Source: Myxococcales bacterium (lineage in GTDB: Bacteria; Myxococcota; Myxococcia; Myxococcales; JAJYLH01). From it: a DNA stretch of 64,000 bases. A program made the translations under genes and the position numbers. This document shows positions 43,678 to 51,831 of this stretch, in pieces. The stretch's first letter is position 1; every line of letters begins with the position of its first letter. The stretch spans positions 62,001 through 126,000 of the forward strand of contig JAJYLH010000008.1 in the NCBI GenBank assembly GCA_021787845.1, read 5' to 3'. Below the pieces are notes generated by a model, which saw nothing but the letters and a program-made list of their open reading frames with translations, was not told the origin of the DNA and did no database searches.

Positions 43678-46161
43678 TCAGCTCGCCCTGTCATCGTGTC
43701 GCGCCAGCCTCCAGAGTTGGCCGAGCCCGCCGTAACGCTCTTCGATCGCCCCGTGGGTACACACCTCATGGCAGCAGAAGCAGGAGACGCACTGGTCAGC
43801 GTCGATCCGAGGCGTCGGCTCCATCGCGATCGCGTCGACCGGACAGACCGACATGCACATCTCGCACTTCTGACACCGCTTGGGGTCGATGCGGGGCCGG
43901 AGCGTGAAGGTCCGGAAATGAAGCTGGGTGATGAACGTCCCGATGGCCGGGTGGAGCGGAGGCGGAAGGCGGAAGGGCACCCGGACAGCAGCGGGATCCT
44001 CGCCAACGACGAGGATGTCCTCGACCCTCCCCTCCCCGAGGCCGAGCCTTGCGGCCGCATCGAGCACCGGTTGGGGGCGACGGTCCATCCCGGAGACCCG
44101 TGCCGACATCCGGTCGAGCGCCACGAGGTCGGTCGACCCGAGGAGCAGCCCGAGCTGTCTGGGCGTCCCCTGGCCGGGACCGCTGCCCTCCATCCCCACG
44201 ATGCCATCGGAAATCGCGAAACCCAGGGGCAGAGCCCGGGCGATGGCGGCGACGACGCGGGCGAACTCCGCCGAGCTGAGGGTCCCGTGCAGCCGCCGCC
44301 GGTCAGAAGGGGCGACGCACCCGAAGAGGTTCTTCACCGCGCCGGTCCCCCCGGTGAAGACGTGGGTCTTGACCTTCGCCAGCGAGAGGACACGGTCGAC
44401 GGTCAGGGCGCGCTCGGAGATTCCCACCTCGAGCCCGGGGAGCACCTCCACCTTACGAAAGCCGTCCTGCGCGAGGTTCACCCACTCGACTCGTTCCTCC
44501 TCGCAGACCGAGAAGTAACCCGCCCGCCTCGAGGCGGTCACCGGACCGACGCCCTCTTGGTAGGCCGGCAGATCGCCGACCAGAGGCCGCGCGCCGGCAT
44601 CGCGCAGCGCCCGAACGCAAGCCCGAACCACCTCCGGATGGGTGACCACCGCCGATTCCGGCTTGGCGCTGCGCAACATGTTCGGCTTGACGAGAATGGT
44701 CTCCCCGGGACGTCCGAGCGCCTTCACGCCACCGAACGGGGCGAGCATCGCCTCCAGCGATCGCGAGACCTCCTCGGCCCGATAGCTCGAGCAACGCACG
44801 AGGCTCACCGTCGGCTCCGGGCGGTACCCGGCCATCGCCTCTTTCGATCGGAGGACTGCAGCGGCAGAGGCGGCCAGGCGCTTCACGCCGCCGAGGCTCC
44901 GTAGCTGCGTCGCCTGGCTCGCGATCACCTGTGGACGTAGGTAGAACCAGCGGGTGAGCTCGCGTTGTGCCCCAGGCAGGCTCGGGTCGGCCGCCGCGCG
45001 AGCCGCGCGCTCCAAGGCGTCTTCCGCCAGCCCCGGACGGCCTTGAAACACGTTGAACGACGCGAGGTCCGGGCGCAGCTCGCGAACCGCCGCCCGATAG
45101 CGCTCCTGGTGGCGACCGTCGTCCGCGGTCAGCCCGAGGACGAAGTGCGCCGAGGTCTTCAAGCCCGCCCGGCGGCAGCGAAGGAACGCCTCCCGCAGGA
45201 CGTGGAAGCTCAAGTTCTTCTTCTCGGCGCGCAGAACCTCGTCGCTCGGGGCCTCGACCCCGAGGTGGACCATGAAGCACCCGGAGCGCACGAGCAGCGA
45301 CACCATCTCGTCGTCGAGGAAATCGGCCCGGGTGAAAGCGTTCCACCGAAACGGCGCCCCGCGCGCGATGAGCCCTTCGCAGAAAGCGCGCGCCTGGGCC
45401 CGGTCGTAGCCGAAGCTCGCGTCGCGAACCCAGAGGTTATGCACCCCTCGAGCCGCCACCTGGTCCAACTCCTCGAAAACGGAGTCGAGGTCGCGAACCT
45501 GGACCGGAAACCGTTTGACGACGCAGAACCGGCACTGGAAGGGGCAACCCAGGCTCAGCATCGTGCTGTGGAAGGGGCGGCCATCGTAGAAGGGAAGCCG
45601 GTAGCGATCGGTGAGGAACTGGTCGAGGGCGGGAGTCGGATAGGAGAAGGTCCGCCCCCGCGGTCGCCCAGGGGACGGAGCGCCGCGAACCCGGACGTCG
45701 GCCGCCACCCGGCGGTGAAAGAAGTCGGTCAACGACGGGGAGGCGACGTAGTTGAGCACGCCATCGAGCATCGGCCAGGCTTCGAACGGATCGCCGCGGG
45801 GGAACTGAACGACGTCGCCGGCGCCGACGAAGACCGCCTCGGGCAGGCGCTCGCGCAGCCGCGCCAGGAAGGACCGGTCCTCCTCTTCGGAAGCGCTTCC
45901 CACGAGCGAGAAGACGAGCGCGGGCCGGACGGAGACCGCCATGCGCACAGCCTGCGCGAAGCCCCTCCGCTCGGCGACCGCGTCCAGGAGCCGCACCTCG
46001 AACTCTCTTGCCAGGAAACCGCTTTGAATCAGGAGGTCGTTCGGGTGCCAGACGTAGTCGGACTTGGAGATCTGGCTGTGGTAGTGGTCGCGGAAGACGA
46101 TCCGGCGCGACGGGGGATTGACGAGCAACGCGACCGGTTTCTGGGTGGCTCGCAGCTCCAT
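43678..46161 (-). CDS. Radical SAM - DUF362 - 2x[4Fe-4S] ferredoxin fusion
   Basis: An 827-residue three-part protein. Residues 1-190 are a diverged B12-like domain (starts ALLVNPPSRR; GEGE motif not evident). The radical SAM cluster motif is in LGCPFQCRFCVVKRF (about 203-211), with VRDASFGYD and VHLGVEAPSDEVL. Residues about 440-740 match DUF362: ILVKPNMLRSAKPES, VVTHPEVVRACVRALRDAGA, LAKVKTHVFTGGTGAVKNLFG, ISDGIVGMEGSGPGQG. The C terminus has two classical 4Fe-4S motifs, CQKCEMCMSVCPVDAI and CVSCFCCHEVCTHGAI. DUF362 often occurs with such ferredoxins; adding the radical SAM part is unusual. The ATG at 46161 has AGGAGG five bases upstream. It may supply its own electrons to the radical SAM site; the substrate is unknown. 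Confidence 0.9.
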   Translation of the reverse strand: MELRATQKPVALLVNPPSRRIVFRDHYHSQISKSDYVWHPNDLLIQSGFLAREFEVRLLDAVAERRGFAQAVRMAVSVRPALVFSLVGSASEEEDRSFLARLRERLPEAVFVGAGDVVQFPRGDPFEAWPMLDGVLNYVASPSLTDFFHRRVAADVRVRGAPSPGRPRGRTFSYPTPALDQFLTDRYRLPFYDGRPFHSTMLSLGCPFQCRFCVVKRFPVQVRDLDSVFEELDQVAARGVHNLWVRDASFGYDRAQARAFCEGLIARGAPFRWNAFTRADFLDDEMVSLLVRSGCFMVHLGVEAPSDEVLRAEKKNLSFHVLREAFLRCRRAGLKTSAHFVLGLTADDGRHQERYRAAVRELRPDLASFNVFQGRPGLAEDALERAARAAADPSLPGAQRELTRWFYLRPQVIASQATQLRSLGGVKRLAASAAAVLRSKEAMAGYRPEPTVSLVRCSSYRAEEVSRSLEAMLAPFGGVKALGRPGETILVKPNMLRSAKPESAVVTHPEVVRACVRALRDAGARPLVGDLPAYQEGVGPVTASRRAGYFSVCEEERVEWVNLAQDGFRKVEVLPGLEVGISERALTVDRVLSLAKVKTHVFTGGTGAVKNLFGCVAPSDRRRLHGTLSSAEFARVVAAIARALPLGFAISDGIVGMEGSGPGQGTPRQLGLLLGSTDLVALDRMSARVSGMDRRPQPVLDAAARLGLGEGRVEDILVVGEDPAAVRVPFRLPPPLHPAIGTFITQLHFRTFTLRPRIDPKRCQKCEMCMSVCPVDAIAMEPTPRIDADQCVSCFCCHEVCTHGAIEERYGGLGQLWRLARHDDRAS

Positions 46162-46290
46162 GGGCACCTCCTCCTCGAGCGCCCACGAGCTTGCCGATTC
46201 CAGAGGCTCCCTCGCAACTTCTTTTCGGGCGCTCGTTCGGCCGGACGCGTCGGGTCGCCAACCTCGTCAGCAGGCACGCCGCGCCTCGGA

Positions 46291-48138
46291 TCAGCGGCAT
46301 CCCGCTCCCGAGGAGCGGTTCCCATCGGTCGCCGGTCCCGGCTGGCCGTCGTCCCTCACAGCAGCGAGGTGGTTCGGGCCCGGAACGACTTTCGAGAAGA
46401 AATGCATGTCGGCGCGGCCGCTCGCGATGGTGGCTCCGTCTCGGACCGCGACCAGGGCCGCCCGCTTGAGGAACAGGCTCACCGTGAGCGCTACCGTCCC
46501 CCGGCCTGGCGGGATGACCAGGGCCAGAAGCCCCCACGGAGCGATCGCCGCCACCCACTCGTGGCCGAACGTTTCGGGACCGGGCGGATGGGGCACGACG
46601 AGCAGGGCATTCGCCTCGGCCGGTGCCTCGACCTCGCCCCCGAGGTGAACCCGAGCCTCGTCTACCCGCGTCACGAGCGGAGCGGACGCCGGCGCGAACA
46701 CCCCGCCGAGGTGCTGGGGAAAGACGATGCCCGCGCGGCCGGCCAGACGAATCGTTTCGGCCGCATTCTGGAGGCGAAGGACCGTCCGAGCGGGGACGAT
46801 GGAGAAGCGTAGGCTCGGCAAGAGCGCGAGCCGTACCTTCTTCCACTGGGCGATGGCCTCTTCCCAGTAGCCCCGCAGCGGGCCTTCCCCGGCAGACCAT
46901 TCGGTCGGATCGGCTTTCAAGTCGTCGAGGTCCCCGAACGGGGCCATCGAGGCGGCGAGCGGGGGGGTGAGCAGGCGCGCCGCGTCGAAGGTCCACAAGG
47001 GCTCCATCGTGGCCGAGAGCTCGTCGAGGCCGGGGAGGGGAAGACCATCGGTCGGACGCAAGAGTGCCCACGGGCTGGCCAGCGACTTGCGGGTTCGTCG
47101 CAGGGTCGGCGAAATCGCCTCGTCCATCGCTGCCGCGGTGGTGACCTCGGAATGCCAAAGCTCCAAGTCGATACGCCCCGACCGCTCGATGCGCTCCGCG
47201 GCCCTCCGCCAGCCGGTCATCTGCGCGGCGAGAGAGCGGGAGTCGGGTGGCGGCACGTGCTCCGCGGGCGCGACCGCGGACAGGTTGACGAGACCCCCGA
47301 ATGCGCGCTCCAGAGCGTCGAGATCTTCGCAGGCGGGCGGCGTGCACAGGAAGAGCCGGACGAGCTCGAAGGGGAACGGTCCCGCCCGGGCGAGCGCCAG
47401 GGAGTGTTCCCTCAAGACCGATGCCGGAATCCGCCCCAAGAAGAGGCTGATCTGCCGGAGGCCCATTTCCGCGCCCCGACGGATTTGGGCGACGAGCCCC
47501 GAAGGAGAGCGGTGGAGCACTCCCCTCCCAAACGTCGAGGCAAACGAGCCGTAGCAGGTGGGGCAGCGCATGGGGCAGCCGCGAACGACCGGCAGCGTGG
47601 GGGCGTGAGAGAAGGCGCGGCTGTCCCAGGTTCGGGCGTTCTCGAAGGCGGGAAACCAGTCGGTCGAGAGGCAGTCCGTGGCGTCGAACTCGGCGGGGGT
47701 CATCCGCAGCCGGGGAGTGAAAACGGGGCCGGGGAGCACGAGGTTGGGAATCGCGGTCGGCGGCCTGCCCTCCAAGACCGCCTCGACGAGCGCGCGAAAG
47801 GAGGTTTCGGAGTCGCCGACGATCACCGCGTCGATCGGATGGCGCTGGACGAGTTGGGCGCCATAGTGACCGGCGGTGATGCCGCCGACGACAACGAACG
47901 CGGCCGGATGGACCCGACGGATCCGCTCGAGAAGGCGTTCGAAGGCTGGCAGGGCAATGGCCCAGTGCAGGTCGACGGCGACGATTCGCGCCGCCACGAT
48001 CTCCTCGTCGCGCACCTCGAAGGCGTACCGGCCGAGCTTGGGCCGGTCCAGCGCGTTCATAGACGAGATGGCGCCAGCGGGAACCGCGAGGTCGTTCATG
48101 TGCCCGCCGGGATGGATGTAAAGAACCGTCAGCGGCAA
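46291..48138 (-). CDS. B12-binding domain radical SAM protein 4, extended C terminus
   Basis: A 615-residue protein. The N-terminal cobalamin-type domain (1-165) begins LTVLYIHPGGHMNDLA and includes VIVGDSETSFRALVEAVL. The radical SAM motif is in RGCPMRCPTCYGSF (about 184-193). The core resembles the superfamily until about residue 350. The remaining 260 residues are not recognised and include a beta-rich end (VALTVSLFLKRAALVAV) not seen in the other radical SAM proteins here. The start is TTG 48138, with GGGGAG six bases upstream, judged by the conserved N terminus. It lies about 130 bp upstream of the fusion gene on the same strand. Confidence 0.85.
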   Translation of the reverse strand: MPLTVLYIHPGGHMNDLAVPAGAISSMNALDRPKLGRYAFEVRDEEIVAARIVAVDLHWAIALPAFERLLERIRRVHPAAFVVVGGITAGHYGAQLVQRHPIDAVIVGDSETSFRALVEAVLEGRPPTAIPNLVLPGPVFTPRLRMTPAEFDATDCLSTDWFPAFENARTWDSRAFSHAPTLPVVRGCPMRCPTCYGSFASTFGRGVLHRSPSGLVAQIRRGAEMGLRQISLFLGRIPASVLREHSLALARAGPFPFELVRLFLCTPPACEDLDALERAFGGLVNLSAVAPAEHVPPPDSRSLAAQMTGWRRAAERIERSGRIDLELWHSEVTTAAAMDEAISPTLRRTRKSLASPWALLRPTDGLPLPGLDELSATMEPLWTFDAARLLTPPLAASMAPFGDLDDLKADPTEWSAGEGPLRGYWEEAIAQWKKVRLALLPSLRFSIVPARTVLRLQNAAETIRLAGRAGIVFPQHLGGVFAPASAPLVTRVDEARVHLGGEVEAPAEANALLVVPHPPGPETFGHEWVAAIAPWGLLALVIPPGRGTVALTVSLFLKRAALVAVRDGATIASGRADMHFFSKVVPGPNHLAAVRDDGQPGPATDGNRSSGAGCR

Positions 48139-48411
48139 TCGTCACTCCCCGCGCCCGTTGGGCACCCGGTCCACTCGGGCGACAGGCTAACACCGTCTTC
48201 CTCTTCGAGCGCGACCGGGCTCGAACACGCCTGGCAGCCTGGATGTCTCGCGTAATCTGACTACAAGCTTTGATGAGTTGTCTCCAGTTCTTCGTTGCCC
48301 GCCAGGCGAGCGCTTCTTTCGGGAGATCACCGAAACGCCTCGTGGACGGCGAGACGCTAGCGCCCAAAGGAAGCTTCTGCTATCTACTTGGACCGCGAGG
48401 GGGCGAGAAGC

Positions 48412-49374
48412 ATGACGAGCGGTCCGAGCATCGTCGTCGGTGTCCGCGGGGAAGCCGGCGAGGATGAGGTGAATCGGCTGATCGGGGCCGGGGCGGGAGA
48501 GCTGTTCGTCGGCTACGTGCCCGGCTGGTGGTCGGACCGCTTCGGGTTCGAGCTCTCCCCCAATCGCCGCTACCGCCGCCCGAGCCAGCTCACCACCCGC
48601 GACCGCCTGGCGGGAATCTGCCGCGTCGCGAAGGCGCGCGGCGTGCCGGTGATCGTCACCTTGAACGAGCACTTCACGACCCCCGCGATGTGGGAGCTCG
48701 AACAACGGCTCATCGCCGAGGCCCTCGACGCCGGGGTCCAGGGCGCGGTCGTCGCCGACCCTTCGATCATCGGGCCGCTGCGGGCGCGCGGGCTCTCCCG
48801 CATCCACGTCAGCGGCGAGGCCGGGGTCTACAACCGCGCCTTCGTCGAGGTGCTCATCGCCGAGGGGGTCTCGCGCGTCATCTTCCCTCGAGAGCTGTCC
48901 CTGGCCGACATCGACCGCCTCGCCCGCAGGACCGCCGCCGCCGGGCTGGAGAGCGAGGTCTTCGCCATGGGAGAGCCTTGCGTCTTCGACGGGGCGCGCT
49001 GCTTCGCCGAACACGGCTACGGCTTCGCGAAGGACTTCTGCAACGATCATCTCGTCAAGCTCGTCCGGCGCCGCACCTCCGGGACCGAGAGCCCGGTGAA
49101 GAGCGTGGCCCTCGACCAGGTCGCCTCCGGTCCGTCGGTGCTCGAGCTGGGGAAGTGCGGGCTGTGCTCCTTGCCGGCCCTCCTTGCCGCCGGGGTCACC
49201 CACCTCAAAGTCCCCGGGCGCGCCTCGATGGCCGAGAAAGGCGTCAGGCTCTTGCGCGCCGCGCTCCAGGCACTCGAGAGCGGTCCCGCCGACCTGCCGG
49301 CGCTCCTCGGCGAGCCGGGCCTTTGCGCTTCCGGAGGGTTCTGCTACCACCCCGAGGTCCGACGTGGGGTTTGA
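48412..49374 (+). CDS. Peptidase U32-like protein, UbiU-type
   Basis: A 320-residue U32-family protein. Blocks VADPSIIGPLRARG, HVSGEAGVYN and IFPRELSLADI match UbiU-like proteins. Its cysteines at 190, 197, 210 and 249 (plus 252) show spacings 7-13-39, very close to the four [4Fe-4S] ligands of E. coli UbiU (7-17-39). UbiU with UbiV hydroxylates ubiquinone precursors without O2, using prephenate as oxygen donor. The gene overlaps the UbiV-like gene by 11 bp, so the pair is coupled. Its location beside radical SAM genes suggests a different acceptor, or a quinone-related role; unproven. The ATG at 48412 follows a G-rich ribosome site. Confidence 0.8.
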   Translation: MTSGPSIVVGVRGEAGEDEVNRLIGAGAGELFVGYVPGWWSDRFGFELSPNRRYRRPSQLTTRDRLAGICRVAKARGVPVIVTLNEHFTTPAMWELEQRLIAEALDAGVQGAVVADPSIIGPLRARGLSRIHVSGEAGVYNRAFVEVLIAEGVSRVIFPRELSLADIDRLARRTAAAGLESEVFAMGEPCVFDGARCFAEHGYGFAKDFCNDHLVKLVRRRTSGTESPVKSVALDQVASGPSVLELGKCGLCSLPALLAAGVTHLKVPGRASMAEKGVRLLRAALQALESGPADLPALLGEPGLCASGGFCYHPEVRRGV

Positions 49375-50281
49375 GCTGGCGGTCCATCTCCCGTCGCTGG
49401 AGAGCCTTCAACGCCAGACGGCCCTCGCCGCCTCGCCCACCCTCGACGCCTTGCGGTTCGAGAGACGAACAGACCTGGAGCGGTTAGGGTGGGCGGCTGC
49501 GGTGAAGGAGGCCGTCCGCCGGGCCGGCCACGGGCGGATCGCCAGAATCTACTTCGGCTCTGAGGTCTGCCCGGCGTTGGCGCCCACCGAGGAGCAGGCG
49601 CGCGCGGCAGGCCGGTGGCTCGCCCAGGCGGGCATCGCCGGCAGCTTCGTCGCGGGGGTGGTCACCGAACGGGACTTCGCCGCCGCCCTCGCCACCGCGC
49701 GGGCGTTCGCCCAGACGGCCCCGGCGCCGGAGATCGTCGCCAACGATTGGGGCTTCGCCGCCGCGGTCGCTTCCTCGGGGCTCGAGGTGGAGCTCGGGCG
49801 CTTTCTCTTCAAAGCCAAGCGGATGCCCCGCAGCGCCGGGAGCCCGCCGCGCCCCGACCTCCCGGAAGGAACCGACGCCATCCCGGTGGTGGTCGAGCAA
49901 GTCTCCCAGCTCGCCGAGCACCCGGCCGACGCACCGTGGTTCGTGGAGTTCGCTCGGCGCGTGGCTGGAAACTGCCGCGTCCAGACGGAGGTGGTCCCCC
50001 AGGGATTGCGCGACCGGCCGGCGCCGCCTCTTCCCGCGACGCTTCTCGTTCCCTGGACGTACGTCACCGGAGGAGGCCAGTGCCCGCTCTTCCCGGCGGG
50101 GCCCGAGGGCTGCACTGCCGTCTGCAAAGACGCCTACGTCGTGCCGGAGTTTCGCGAGCGCTACCTGCCGATGGTCCAAGCCGGCCGGGCGGTCTTTCTG
50201 CAGGCGACCGGTTTGATCGCCACGTTCTCTTCGATGGCCCGGTTCGACCGAATCGCCCTCGAACCCGGCCTGCCGCTGTGA
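49364..50281 (+). CDS. U32-like partner protein, UbiV-type
   Basis: A 305-residue protein starting at GTG 49364 inside the end of the UbiU-like gene. ARIYFGSEVCPAL near residue 60 corresponds to the YLGE-x-C region of UbiV, and PEIVANDWGFAAAV to its E-A-x-D-x-G block. Cysteines at 69, 240, 250 and 254 (with an extra one at 204) resemble the UbiV 4Fe-4S pattern (C39, C180, C193, C197), the last two with the same 4-residue spacing. Together with the upstream gene it probably forms a heterodimeric O2-independent hydroxylase-like complex. It converges with the tolC-like gene. Confidence 0.7.
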   Translation: MGFELAVHLPSLESLQRQTALAASPTLDALRFERRTDLERLGWAAAVKEAVRRAGHGRIARIYFGSEVCPALAPTEEQARAAGRWLAQAGIAGSFVAGVVTERDFAAALATARAFAQTAPAPEIVANDWGFAAAVASSGLEVELGRFLFKAKRMPRSAGSPPRPDLPEGTDAIPVVVEQVSQLAEHPADAPWFVEFARRVAGNCRVQTEVVPQGLRDRPAPPLPATLLVPWTYVTGGGQCPLFPAGPEGCTAVCKDAYVVPEFRERYLPMVQAGRAVFLQATGLIATFSSMARFDRIALEPGLPL

Positions 50282-50431
50282 TCGTCCGCGCGCTCCACGG
50301 ACGCGCGGCGCGGCTCCCCAACGCAAGGTCGTCGACGGCCGGTCGCTCGCGGCGCGAATGCCTCGGAGAGGAGGATCGCCGCCGCCCGGAGCAAGCGCCG
50401 CAGCCAGGCGTCGGCCGAGCGCGCGGTCGCG

Positions 50432-51730
50432 CTACCGCCCGAGCGCCCGTTCGAGGGCGACCTCGACGATCGCCCGCTCGTAGTTGGCGCGCACCAGGTT
50501 CAGCTTCGCCTGAGTCAGCGCCGCCTGGGCCGACAACAGATCCGTCGTGGTCGCGGTCCCGAACTTCACCAGCGCTTTCGTCACCCGGTAGGCCTCCTGG
50601 GCACTGGCGATGCCGGTGCGGGCGACGTCGACCGCGCTCGCCGCCGCCTCGACCTGCGACAGGCGGCTCGCCACCTCCAGCGAGATCGACCGGCGCTCCG
50701 CTTCGACCTGTGCCTCGGCCGCCGCCGCCCGCTCGGCGGCCGCCTGGGCCTGATACCAGTCCGCGCCCCACGAGAACGGCGCCCACGAAAGCTGCAAGCC
50801 GAGATAGGCCTCGTCCTTCACCGCCAGGACCTGCCCCTCGAGGTGCACGTAGGCCGCGCTCAGGTCGATGTCCGGGGCGAGAGACCACCTCGCCGCGTCG
50901 CTCTGGTGGCGCGCCGCCCGCGCCTCGCTCTCGGCCGCCGCCAGCTCCGGGCGGTCCCGCGACGCGAGCCGTTCGGCATCGGTCAAGGTCGGCGGCGCCG
51001 GTGTCGCCAAGCTCGACGGCTCGACGAAGTCGGCGTCGGAATCGAGCGGGAGGCCCAGCGCCGTCAAGAGGCCCTGGCGGGCGACGTCGGCGGCGACCTG
51101 GGCCTGGAGCACCTCCTGGCGAGCGTTGGCGACCGCGGTGTCGATGCGCAAGACGTCGGCGTTGGTCACCTCTCCCGCCTTCAGGCGCGACTTCGCGACG
51201 GAAAGCTGGTCGGAGAGCTGCTGGACCGAGGCCTGGGCGATCTTCGCGGTCGCGCGGGCTTCGAAGAGGCGGTAGAGCCCGGTCTTCACCCGCGCGGTCA
51301 GGTCTGCTTCCAGCGCGTGCTCGGCCTTCTGGGCGGCGGCGGCGGTCTCGTTCGCCGCGCGGTAGCGGTCGCTCAAGCCGACGAGGCCCAGGAGCGGTTG
51401 TGCTGCCCCCAGCACGAAGGCGTTGGTGTTGATGTCGTGGACGGCGAGCGTCGCCGCCGGCGCGTGAGGGATGATGGCGAAGGAGATGTCGGGGCTCGTG
51501 AAGTAGTGCTGCTGGGTGTCGCTCACGTGGACGCCGGGCAACAGGCGCCCCCGCACCGAGAGCGCCTGGTCCTCCGCGGCGGCGACGTCGGCACGGGCGG
51601 CGGCGATCTGCGGGCTCGCCGCGATCGCGAGCCGGACCGCCTGGTCGACGGTCAGCCGCTCGGGCGCGGCCGAGGCGGCCATCGGGATGGCGAGAGCGCA
51701 AGCGAGTAGCAGGAGCGGTGAAGCTTTCAT
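50432..51730 (-). CDS. TolC-like outer-membrane efflux protein
   Basis: A 432-residue outer-membrane channel subunit. The signal peptide (LLLLACALAIPMAASAA) is followed by two OEP repeats of long alpha-helical, Ala/Glu/Gln-rich sequence (LTVDQAVRLAIAASPQIAAA opening the first; SLEVASRLSQVEAAASAVDV in the second). The ATG at 51730 is preferred; an ATG six codons earlier is in frame. It forms the outer-membrane duct of a tripartite pump. It is the last gene of the tetR - emrB-like - emrA-like - tolC-like operon, separated by a 101-bp gap that holds a short dispersed repeat. Confidence 0.93.
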   Translation of the reverse strand: MKASPLLLLACALAIPMAASAAPERLTVDQAVRLAIAASPQIAAARADVAAAEDQALSVRGRLLPGVHVSDTQQHYFTSPDISFAIIPHAPAATLAVHDINTNAFVLGAAQPLLGLVGLSDRYRAANETAAAAQKAEHALEADLTARVKTGLYRLFEARATAKIAQASVQQLSDQLSVAKSRLKAGEVTNADVLRIDTAVANARQEVLQAQVAADVARQGLLTALGLPLDSDADFVEPSSLATPAPPTLTDAERLASRDRPELAAAESEARAARHQSDAARWSLAPDIDLSAAYVHLEGQVLAVKDEAYLGLQLSWAPFSWGADWYQAQAAAERAAAAEAQVEAERRSISLEVASRLSQVEAAASAVDVARTGIASAQEAYRVTKALVKFGTATTTDLLSAQAALTQAKLNLVRANYERAIVEVALERALGR

Positions 51731-51745
51731 GGTGTGCTTCGCGGC

Positions 51746-51774
51746 CATCCCTCGACTGCGCTCGGGATGAGCGG
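51746..51774 (+). repeat. Short dispersed repeat
   Basis: CATCCCTCGACTGCGCTCGG followed by GATGAGCGG; same family and orientation as 17724-17753 and 21421-21449. It lies between the emrA-like and tolC-like genes. Confidence 0.7.
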
Positions 51775-51831
51775 GTGATTCTCGGCGGCCATCGACCGCG
51801 GCTTCGACCAGGGCTAGACGCACGCTACGAC

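Noticed and set aside
50286-50308. Terminator between the convergent UbiV-like and tolC-like genes
   Set aside because: The 7-bp CG-only arms with a 9-base loop and no T-tract are expected by chance in DNA this GC-rich.
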